Shown: positions 37,201-49,200 of the stretch, piece after piece
Position numbering within the stretch: the first letter of the stretch is position 1
Layout: every line of letters begins with the position of its first letter
Assembly (NCBI RefSeq): GCF_963678635.1
Contig: NC_087062.1
Coordinates: 61,609,584 to 61,673,583, forward strand
Direction: 5' to 3'
Origin: Symsagittifera roscoffensis
Lineage: Eukaryota > Xenacoelomorpha > Acoela > Convolutidae
DNA: 64,000 bases
Notes under the pieces: generated by a model
Databases searched by the model: none
What the model saw: the letters and a program-made list of their open reading frames with translations, nothing else
What the model was told of the DNA's origin: nothing
Made by a program: the position numbers and the translations under genes

Positions 37201-40200
37201 AAACAGCCAACAGGCAGTTGCAAAAGTGTCGATGAACTAAGGGAAACAGAAAAAATAGTGACTTGTACTATGAAAAAACTTCAATTGTCGAGTCTGGAAT
37301 AATACATAAATGCCTTTAAAGCTCTTGAACTTTCATGAGCAATTTATGAGTGAAATCTTTGACAAAATTAAACCAATTTGAGAAAACGGATCATCAGGTT
37401 ATTTATTTACATTCCGCTGTGAACACTGACACTTAAATCCACTTTTGAAACTTGAAGTCAATCACGTTTTTTGTGACCTTTAGGCTTTTACTGTTCGACA
37501 GTGGAGCTTGCCTGGCTTTTATTAGAAAAACTGAACTGAAGAGGTCAAAAGTCAATCTGCAAGGGATCATATAAAGCGTGACCAAATTTTATATTTTTCC
37601 TCGAAAAACAAAAATAACTCATTACCTTCATTGACTTTTATTAACTGATATTCGATTTCATAATGGTTTCTAATCGTAAGAAATATTTCATTGTTTTCCA
37701 ACTTAAACCTTGAAAGAAATCCATTTTGAAAACAAGCAAAGCGGATCTTCGCAAAATTGCCATACAGAGGGAAAAAATTTAGACAGAAGCAAAGCGATCC
37801 ATTACAAACATAGCATAACAAGGCATATCGTTCTAGCCAACAGAAAAACTAAACAAGCATGTCGAGAAACAATTGCCAGCGTTAAATTAGTATTAAATTT
37901 AGTATTTAGTTAGTATAGGAAAAAAAAATATCGAGCGGTAGCAAAGCAAACAAAATTTGGACAGACGCCTGCGAACAGCAAAAATCTTTGACTTAAATTT
38001 CAGCTACAAAAAATTTCAAAACTCTAAGTATCACGTACCCCTAGCACAAATGAATAAAAATCATTATCGACCTTCCATCTCATCAACTCAGACCAACGAT
38101 AGGATGTGCAATGATAGGATGATGTAAATTCAATTAGATGTCACTATAAAGAACTCATTGAAGAACCTTAACGCAATTTCAACAAAAAGAGGAGAGACAC
38201 GAATGTAGAAATCAGGCCAGCCTTTCACATTCAAAAAAATAAAGCAAGAAAAATTGCAATCCACCAGGAGACGTAATTCGCCCAATTTGATCAAAAAGGT
38301 TACTCTCAAAATTTAAATTTCAACGCAGGCGAAGCTGCAACTACGCCAACACACGCAAAAAAAATAGAATTATACAAAAAAGTTGTGTCAATCGAATCCC
38401 AGACCTGGAGATAAAAGTCTCACGTCCTAGCATCTGAGCATAACAATCTTTAAACAATAGCCATAAATAAACAAAATACCTAGTAAAAATGATACGCAGT
38501 AAAAGTAAATTAGATATAAAGTTACTGCTGCAAAAACTTACTGCTGCAAAAAATGAATTTTGTAATACGACACTAGGCTCCCTTGTGTAAAACTGTAATT
38601 TTTTGCTTCTCTTCTCTAAAATTGACAAAAAAATAAAAGATGGTTTTTTCATTAAAGCAGCATATAGCTACTAACGAACAGCTGCATTTATATTTTAATA
38701 TATACTGGAATGATTTGAGCAGCCACCTTTTGGGACCAGAATTGCAACTCTAAAGAGAACCCCGACTGCGCCCACCATAGCGTTGCTTAATTCATATTTT
38801 GTGAATTAGACACTAACAAAAAACTTTGGTCGCGAAAAAAAAGGAAAAAAACTGTGGAGTTTAAGCATTCGCTCTCCAACAGATTTATGGTGAAAATTTT
38901 AAAAGGTTGGCCTCAATAAACGTTCGCCTCAAGAAACACCACAGAAATAAATTAGGCAATACTTTGGCATTTTAACATGTCAACTTAAGGATTTCTTAAA
39001 GGTGTCACAAGAAACACCACAGAAATAACGTAGATTTCTCGAGAAAAAAATTAAAACGCTCCAGTTTGCTTCGTATTATTTGGTATCGATATTTGATATG
39101 TTTTATTTAGTTGAATTTTAGCAACTAATAGAAAATATACATTAATGCACATATGACAAGTGTCTGTATAATCGCAAAATAAGCATTTTTCAGACAAGAA
39201 AAGTAATTTATCGGTTTATACACAGTTAACTGGACCACATTAACCAACGAATTCAACCAAAACGCACTTTGTTGTCCATCATTAGTACGAAAAGAGTAAC
39301 GATGACAGAGATCAATGATAAAAGCATTTTTTTCGAAGAACTATCGACGTTTGAGTTGGTCATGCCCGGTGGACGTCGAGTTCCCTTCAAAGACAACGAA
39401 ACACTGCTGAAGATGCTACGAAGTCAGTACCCAAGATGGACACAGAGAGGTGGGGTGACATCCGTTCCCACAGCTAGGGTACCACGGCTTTTTTTACACA
39501 ATGTACAGATGTCCACTGACATGCAAAAGGAGTTTAGCTCTCTTCAGAAGGGCGAAACGGGTGAGATCAAAGTGTTCAAGATGCTTCTGGATTCGTTCGA
39601 TCCAAATCACGAAGGAATGATAGTATTCCCAAATTTAAACGGACGAGAACTCTTTGCAACAAAAATTGCTCATGTTGAAATAGACACTGTGATAGTTCAT
39701 CCACGCAAAGGTGTGTTTGTATTCAACGTCAAAAAACAAGGAGGCAAAGGCCTGACTCCTAAGAAGATAAAAGACGACATACAAAAACACGGAAACTTTC
39801 TAAGGATGCTTCTACAATATGGTCAGGCAGAACTAAACGGCAATCCCGTTCCCATCCATAATGTTTTCTGCTCTTTGCACGACGACAACAAAGTAAAATT
39901 CCATGAGCTTCAATCAAATGAAGTCCCGCATAGCCGTACATTAATATTCACAAAAAGCGACCTCAGAGTAGAACATTTCGCCACGAATTGGCACGAGCAA
40001 TTGTCTCAACTCGACGACTTTGAAATGGTGGAGCAACTAGAAGTGCTAGTGGCACGTTTGGTTGCTCTAAGCTCTTTCGAAGGCTCGCTTGCTCTAATTC
40101 ATAATCAAATGAGCATGAACTACATGCAGACTGTCTCGAAAACAAGCCAGTCTAAATTTATAAAAGAAGTGCAAAGCTTGAATTATCTCGATGACACGAC

Positions 40201-43200
40201 CAAAGAAAAACTGAAAAAAGCTACGCAGGCGCAGCACCACGGTCACGGTTCACAGAAAAAACGGTTCATTATATGGACAAACGACCAAATTAACATCATT
40301 TCCACAGTATTCCAGCGACTGGTAAAAACGATTTCACCAGGAGAGGAAAACGAAAAGGGCCTGAGATTGATAGTGACCGGATGCAAGGGCTCTGGAAAGA
40401 CCATGTTGCTCACATTTATAGCCAAAATGGCTCAGTGTATGTTTGAGGCCGAAACCAGCAGCTCTGCAGCTGCAACCGATGGGAATTCAGACATTGGAAC
40501 AGAAACTGGCAGCGGAATCGAAACTAAGATTGGCACTGGGGTCGAGAATCCACCAACATTACCATATGCAACTGAGTATGATACCAATGATGAAAACTCG
40601 ACTCAAATTCAAGCACGAGACAAGCCAGGAAAAGTGCTAGTTTGTGATGGAAGTTTCAGTTCCCCCGTCCTTACTACACTTTTGCAGACGATGCTCAACT
40701 CAACAGCAATATCTGTTTACACTACACCAGGTAGAAAGTTATTTTTTATTCAGATTTTTTAAATTTTATTCTTATTTTTTTATTCACCCAAACTTTAGCA
40801 GGCAACAATGCCTCTTAATGATAGATCACATAACTCAAATTTTAGTTTTTAAAACTATTTCAGTTGTCGGACAAGAGTTCCAGACATTGCAGACGTTTGA
40901 CGAGGAAAACGCCAAAGTTTTCCACGATATATTCAAACGCAGACTAAAATCGTGCAAACTATTACTCTGCGATGAATTTAGACACGATAACCACGAATAC
41001 CTACTCGGAGATCTGAGAGATGATCAACACTGTGTACTGTTTGCATCTGCAAAAGATGAAACGCTTGACAGCTCTTACCAGCACATTCACCTTGGCGCAT
41101 CTCTCAGGTCCACTAGTAAAATTGCCCAATTTGCAGACTCATGGCTAAAGAGCAGCAGTTTACAGAACTTTGAATTCGAGTGCAAGCCTGCGCATAACTT
41201 TGACGGAGAGAGACCTGACATTCGAATATGTAGGCGGCCGACAGACAACTCAGATTCAGAGATTTTGGAGTTATTCATCGAAGAGTCGGTATCCACTATC
41301 GTCGAATATGCAGAGAGATCAAGAGGCCTCGAAATTGTACCAGTGGTCCCATTTATCGATACCGAGAGCAGGAAAAGAGTGCTTGAAGGCCTTGAGGCAA
41401 GAGGTCTAGAGCAGTCCAAGCTACTCTTATAACGCAACAGAAACAAATGCCGAGTCAAAGCGAGATCCTACTACAGTATCCCGATCTTCGCTGCCCACTA
41501 TCTGTTTCTTCGAAGAAACCGATATCGAGGGCGCTGAATTTGGAATAGTAGTAGTTTTGATGCGACACAAGAATCCTCAAGACATCCGCGTTGGCTTGGG
41601 ACAGAAGTTTTTCACTGCAGTGACCAGAGCATCCACCAAGCTGGTGCTGGTTATAGCTGAAGGAGGTAGCAATGAGTCCACAAGCTGCATTGGTATCAGT
41701 GATAACCATGTAAACGCGAAAGCGGACTCTCTTTCCAAGATCATTAAGGAGAATATTACCGCCAGGACTCCTACCGTCTTAGTAGGTCCCCTATCACATT
41801 TCGAAGGCCTACGAAATATCTCAGATAATAGCTCGCCAATCACAATGCCCAAAATAAAAGGAATAAAGTGCTTCTTAGGTCCAAATGAAGAAAAAATTCT
41901 ACAAATAGACGACGTGTTCAAAAAAGAGGACTTAGAAGCGCTGCAAAAATATGGAATCCGGCTTCTTGTGCTCTTAAATAACGATTCAGGCTGCGAATGG
42001 CGTTTCAAGTTCTTCTACAGCACATATCAATGCATACAAGCCTACACCAAAGATCACAAGAACGCATTTAAAGTTTGCAACCTCCTGGCTAATTACGCTG
42101 ACCTGCAAGATGATCTACAGTGCCTAGAGACTTTTCTCTACAAGCAGAAAACTGATGATAGAACAAGTCAATCGAATTTGAGGGTTGAAAGAAACCCTTT
42201 TGAAGCACCGCTACCAACAGAGTACTTATTCAACTGGGAGAACTGGAAACTAAAAGGACATGAACATTACCACTTGGGCCACAATCTCTTAGCAGCCGAC
42301 AGGTACATGCAGAGTATTATGTTTCTGGAACCAAAATACCGGACACATTTGACAGAGCGTCAAGTTGAATTGGCGGTGGGGGCGAGAAAAGACTTGGCTA
42401 AACTGTGCACGAATGTGTCGATGATGTATCTAAAACACTTGCGCTCACCGAGCGATAAAAGGGAAGAATTGTGCTCAGTTGACAGATCTCTTCACGAAGT
42501 TGGGGCAACATTCGAATCGTGCATTGTAACTGCTTTCGATCATGCCATCAAAGCAACAGAATGGAACGCCTGCTGGCAAAAGAGTTACGAACGAATCCGA
42601 GATACAATTGAAATTATTAGGCAGCGATCTGCAGCTACGGGACAAAACAAAACGACGGCGGATGAACTAGTAATCATGCAGCAGCTTGTTCAAAAAGACC
42701 TTAATAGCAAAGGTATCCATAAGATGAAATTTGAGCCCAGTTTTCCTCTGGATGGACGAGAGGATATTGCTGAAGCAGCGGCAGAAAAAAACGCATACGA
42801 GAATAGGATTTCCGATAATAAAGACCAAACGGATACGCTGGAGGATTTAGTCAAAAGGAGAAAACTGTTATCCAGTAGTTACGTTGCAGTAGGCAAAAAA
42901 AGTTTGGATCTGATCAAATCAAGAACACATCCTGAAAAACTAATAAACTACATGTTATCCCACAAGCAGGCTAGACAGTTGTTCGACTATTCCGTCCGAT
43001 TTGCTATCGAGGCCCTTGATTGGAATCCATTTGAAATGTCGGCTAGAACTTTAATCGCACAGTCACTGTCGCGTTTGGAAACCGGTGTAAGCCGATTAGA
43101 ACAGATCGCTGGTGAATTTGGAGAACACAATTTTTTATCTCAAATTACCGAAGACGAAATAGCATATAGCTAGTTTCTGCAAAATTCTGAGCAGAAGGTC

Positions 43201-46200
43201 TATTCTGAGTCGCAAAAAAACTGTCGTACCAATAGTCCTGACTGTCTATTGTCCTCAAACCTATTAATACTTTGATTTATAGTTGTATACTAAATTGTAA
43301 CTTTTGAACAAAAATACTACCTTCAATTCTAAGAGAGGACTAGATGAACTCGCGGTAGGTGGATTTCGCGGTAGCATTGTTCAAACAGAGGCGAAACGGA
43401 GCTTCGCACCATTTGCCATACAACAATAACATTAAAAAACATAAGTAGTCGAAAAAAATGAAACGGAAAAAATTAGGTCTACCAAAATTTTAAATTTCTC
43501 GAACATAGCCAGCCAATCGAAGATTGGAAAAGAGTAATGAACGCAAGTAAACAAAAAAAACACTGACTTTCTTGAAAAAATCTCTACTTTCGAATTTCAA
43601 AGAAAAAAAATTGATGCCCTTTAAGCTCTTTGAATTTCTAGAACAATTTATGATTGGCGATTTTTTGATGATAACATGAACCTAACTTGAGTAAACTGGA
43701 TCAAAAGGTAAAGTTTTTATTCCGCTGGGAAATCTTAAACATAAATTCCACTTTCGAAACTAGAAATCGTTCACGGTTTTTTGCGCCATTTCCACGTTCT
43801 TATTTGGAAAGTGATATTTAAGTGAATTTCAGCAGATGAATTTCAATTGAACTCAAAAACTTCATTATACCTGAGTGCATTCAAATTTTAAGACTTTTTC
43901 CTAAAAAAAAATCAGCAAGACCTATATACGAGTCTTCACTACGTTCATTTTTCTTAATATGTCTCGATAGATGAACAACTCCAATGCATGAACAACGTAT
44001 GCACTTTTCAACTACAATGAAAGTTTATTACAGCACAAAAAAAAATCAGTTTTTTAGCAATTAAGCCGACAACCTTAGAGCGTTAGGCCGTAAAATATTT
44101 TTATGGAAAAAAATGAATCTTTTCAAGAATTCAAAACCCTTGCACTTGAACGAAAGTTGTTTACAGCACAAGCAAAAGCCATGATGTGGCTTGAGCAGAC
44201 AAATGAAAGTCCGACAATACAATTTTAGGCGGAAATGTTTTTTTCAATTGCATACAAACTTTAAGAAAAATAAGGTCCGGCCGAGACGCGAACCCCATTC
44301 ATAAGGTTGCAAATGCAACCGAGTTACCCTAGGTCGATTGCGAGTGAACCTAGAAGATTAGGGTTCAATATTAAAGAGAAGACATGTAAAAAAAATAGAG
44401 TAAGCAGAGACGAATTTGAGCCGCGAAAGAACTGTTATCATAAAACAAACTTCAAGCTATAAAGTTTTAAAAGTTTTAACGGAACACAAAAAGGCATTAA
44501 AAATACTTTAACTTCAAAACTACGCAACATAATTTGATTAAACTGAAATAACATAAGCCGAAACCATTTAGTCGAAAAAAAAACCTTAACACAATCACAG
44601 ATTAAAGAACTTGCCATCATAACACAAATTGTTTAAATCAATAAAAACCACATGCTTTGGAAAGCAGGCGCAAAACGTACCAGATAAAACAAAAGGCATT
44701 TTAAAAAATGGAAAACGAGCCGATGGAAACTAGGACGAAAACCACAAACACGAAAAAAAAATCTTTTTCCAAGAATTTTATTTGAAAAAGCTATCACCTG
44801 AAACAAATTTTCTCCAATAACTACCTAAATGATAGGTAGCTTTATTTAAATTTTCAAGGAATTGGGCATGTCAGCAGTCGTGAAATGGAAATTTACCATT
44901 CCTAATAAAGTTGACGTGCGAACAAAATTGTTTCCTTGAAAAAAAGTCCCGATTGCAATACCCTTGCTTATCGCAAGGGTAATTAGCAGCACTAGTGGTA
45001 ATATAACTTCCTGTGAGAAAACTGGACTAAAACACGCCAAACTTTTTATTCCACCAAGAAATCTGAAATTTAAAACCCACTTTCAAAACTAGAAAACGAT
45101 CATGTTTCTTGGTGACCTGTACACTTTTGCTGTTCGATAGTGGTGTTCACCTTCTTTTTCACAAAGCAAAGAATTCAACTTACAAAAATCAAAGGTCAAG
45201 TCGCGAAAAATCAAATTCGAGCGTGAACAAATTTAAGAATTTTCTGAAAAAATATCACCGCAAAATTTCCACTGCGTTCCGAATTGATACCGCTCACTAA
45301 TCGCAAGAGCATATAATGCTTTAAGCTTAAACAATAAATATCAAAACTGTTGAATCCCATCCCTCTCCAAATGCCTTGCAAACAAACATAGCCAACAGAC
45401 AATTTGAAAAGAGTCAATGAACAGTCTTACTTTTTCGTCACATTTCCACTTTTGTTGTTCGATAGTGCAGATTGCCTTCCTTTAACAATGGAAATTAACT
45501 GAGCATGGACTTGAAAACAAATCAAAACTTAATCCGCGAAGACTTTTCCTGAAAACAAAAACATTACGACCTATATAAAAGTCTGAACTACGTTCCCTCT
45601 CTTAAAAAAACTGTAAGGTCAAAATTTACGAAAAAAGCGAAGCGAAAATAACCAAAATTACCAAAATAGCAAAAATTACCAAAATAACGATATATAAAAA
45701 ATTACAATTAGAAAAATTTTTGCCAGGAAGAACTGGAGCTATTAAGTTATGAGGTTTGTTTTTATGGCTATGAGAGTTTCCGGAGGGGGAGTTATGGTTA
45801 TGAGTGTTTTGCAACTATATTTTCCTTCAAACGACGCAAAATTTCAAAATTTTCGGGCACAGGGGTAAATCAAAAACATTTGAAACTACAAAGAAAATTG
45901 GTGAAAGCACGAGAACAATTCGTGGTGGGGCATCTAAGCCGAAAAAAGATGAGCAGACAAACAAAAAGCCGTAGAAACAGGCCCCGAGTCGATTCGATCC
46001 TAGGATTTTTGCCGTCCTTGATGTGGTCGTTAACTCAAAGCCAACAGGGCCAGAAAAGACAAAACAGTCAGAACTCAATGTTAATTTCCATTTACACAGA
46101 GGCGAAGCTGCATCTTTGCAAAAACATGTGTAAAAACTTTGAAACGATTTTTCGAAGACGCTATTAATCCAGAAAAACTATTTTTACGCTGCTCAGAACT

Positions 46201-49200
46201 GAATTGAAAAATTTTTTTAAAGAAAATGAACAGCCAATTTAATAATACAGTGGCAAGTAAGCCGACAAATACGGATAAAATCTAAGCGGCTGACAAAAAA
46301 AACTAGAAGACTTCGGATTTAAAGAACGATTGCATAATAAATCTAATTTAGAAGCAAAACGACTACTTCAACTACTAAAAAGAATTAAAATGACTACTTT
46401 CAATCATTCTACAAGCAAAGTTTTGAGCGGGAAAAAACCTATAAATCGTATGCACGCCAAAATTTGTATTCCAATAAGAAGTTTGAACATTTAACAAAAT
46501 TCAATTAAAACAATCTAAAAAAATATTTACCTTTTATTCGCTATTTGCAATTTCGCAGCGAAATAATCATATCTTGTAGCAAATTAATTTGAATTATACT
46601 TCATAAGAAATCAAAAACCGAACCGCGCCAAAAATCAACTTTTAAAATTCAAACTAAAGAATCTAGTAAGCTCTTTCAAGAACTAGTAAGGCCTTGAAGC
46701 TCTTTGGATTTCAAGGGCAAACTATGAATTGCGCGTTTATGGTAAAAATAACCCAATGAGAGAAAACTGGATTATGTCATCACAAAGTTTTTATCCCTCT
46801 AAAAAATCTAGAAATCTAATTCCGCTTTCGAAAGTAGAGTCGATACATTTTTTCTTACCATTTCAGCTTTTATTAATGGAGAGAGCATTTTGCCTCTTTT
46901 AGCAAATGAAATTAAATGGTTCTCAAAAAATGAACATATACCTAAGGGCGTTCATTTGTGCATTCATAAGTATGAACGCACTTCTTTTGTTAGAGTATTT
47001 TAAGACTTCTTGAAAAAAAAAACGTCACAACCTCTATAACAGTCGGAAGTACGTCCATCGAAATTTAATTACAAACTGTCTTTCAACGACACCAAAAACT
47101 GCTTAGACTAGAAATCAAATCAATGCTTTGAAAGGTAAGCGGGCAAAAATAAGCAGACAAATGCTAGTCCCACAATTCATGGTTTCCTAGAAAAAGAATC
47201 AATTTCAATATAAAGTCCTCCGGGACTCAGCCGGGTCATGCATTCTTTCAATGAAATATAGCCAACAGACAGTTGGAAAAGTGTCAATGAACGTTAACTT
47301 GATTTTGAAAAGCAATTGACACTTTTTTATTTAAAAAAAAAACTATATGAGTAACTGGATTATCAAGAAAAGTTTTTATACCGCTGGAAAATTTAAAAAG
47401 CAACACAGATGCGAAGCAGACTTTGCGACACTTTCGATACAATAAAAAAATTGCATTATAAATATTTTAAAAAGAAGGATGTCTTTTTTCTAAAAAAAAA
47501 AAAAGAAAAAAAAACTTGAAAAAAAGTTTAAAAAAACTATCTACTAAGATGGCTAACAGACAATTGAAAAACAGTAATGAACACATGGAAATAGACAAAA
47601 TATTGACTTTTTCTTAAAAAACTTCAAATTTCGAAATTCAGAAAAAACACATGGACTTCAAGCTGTTTGAATTTGAAGAACAATTTATTATTGAAACTTT
47701 TTTTGATAAAATTAACCCACTTTGAGAAAAGTGGATCAATAGATAAATTTTTATTCCACTGGGAAATCTGAAACGAATTCCACTTTTGAAATTAGAAATC
47801 GATCACGTACTTTGTGAACTTAAGGGTTTCGCTGTTCAGTAGTGGAGTTTGTCTTTCTTTTAAGAAAGGAAATGAAGTAAACTAAAAAAAATCAAAAGCC
47901 GAACTGCGAAAACTCATATTTTAGCGAGAACAAATTTTAAGACAAAACAAAATCACCAAAACCAATATAAAAGTATTCATTACGTTCATGACTTTTAAAC
48001 ATTGTATTACAAGTAACAAAAAAAGCATTACACAAAGCAGTCACAAAAAAAATTAAAATGAGAAAATAACTGAAAAAATGTACAAATAACTCATCTACAA
48101 CAATTTCATACATTTCTCTTAATAAACAGCCTTAACAAACATTGAGAATGAATGACTGAGCGGCAGCTAAGGCGAAAAAAACTTGGGACAAGCCACGTCA
48201 AACCAAAAACGAAACTAGAAAAAACTCTAGCAGCTATCAATTTTTCAAGTAGCGTTTTTATAACCCATCTCATCTGAAACAGGTAAAAACATTACACCAT
48301 GAAACCTGCGCAAAATAACTTGACTGAGGAGATATAACATAAGATGAACCCGTTTAACGGAAACAAAATCAAAAAAAATTATAAAATTATTAAAAATGAG
48401 AGTTGGAAAATTTACGAACTATAGAGCAACTTTCAATTATAGTAACTGTTTGAATCAAAAATTAAAAAACTAAATCTTTGAAAAAAAAAACGCTTGAAAA
48501 ACATAAATTGCATTTGAAAAAAAAACATTTACTACCTACCTTCAAGCAAGTGAACTTGAACTGAACTCGAAAAGTGCAGATATATCAAAAGGGCATTCAT
48601 ATGTGCATTTATTAGTATGAATGCACTTCTTAGAGCATTATAAGACATTTCTTTTAAAAAGTCATCAAGACCTATAAAAAAAGTCTGAACTACGTTCAGC
48701 GACTCTTAAACAATTGGGTAGGGTCCTGGAGGTTTCATAATAAAGCAAGTTCAATTTCTCCAGTTGTTTAATGGAAAAAAGCCCCAATTACAAGTACACT
48801 AGCTGTCGCAACTAGAAGATTTTTCCTTAATCAGCAGGAAAAATTCAATACAAGTTGTATACGTGTGTTTACTACATTAATTGACACTGAATCAACCAAA
48901 AACGACCGAAATTAGCAACTTCAATTCGTTCATATACCATAAGATGCATTAGCCAGAGGGATACTCACGAGATAACGGTGCTGATGGTGACGTAGTTCTT
49001 GATCTTTTTTGTCCAGTGATCTAGGTTGAGGTACACTCTACTCCTGGTGAAGATGATCTTGCCACTTTTAGTCTTCAGTCTGGCAGCCACTGGAACAGGC
49101 TCCCTGCACTTGAGCACAGCTACAATACATGAGTACATTAGATCATGCTCTATAGTGATGTATTTTTACGTTAGTGAACTCCATGGCACGATACATATGC

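Larger units (their letters stand above)
34233..39301. other. PAS intron 5, distal part
   Basis: No coding exon recognised. Holds array B (35.12-36.15 kb), the hairpin-ended element at 36346-36901, more family fragments at about 37730-37800 and 38320-38450, and AT-rich sequence. The last 60 bases before 39302 are the 5' leader of the NERD-helicase gene. Confidence 0.5.
43174..48968. other. PAS intron 5, proximal part
   Basis: No coding exon seen after the helicase stop. Filled by hairpin-ended elements or their ends (43385, about 46096, about 47404 and 3' hairpins at 44961-44979 and near 45287), tRNA-like remnants, a short AAAATTACC tandem at about 45650-45695, and AT-rich filler that repeats phrases such as GATCACGTTTTTTGTGACC and TTCCGCTGGGAAATC many times. 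Confidence 0.5.
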
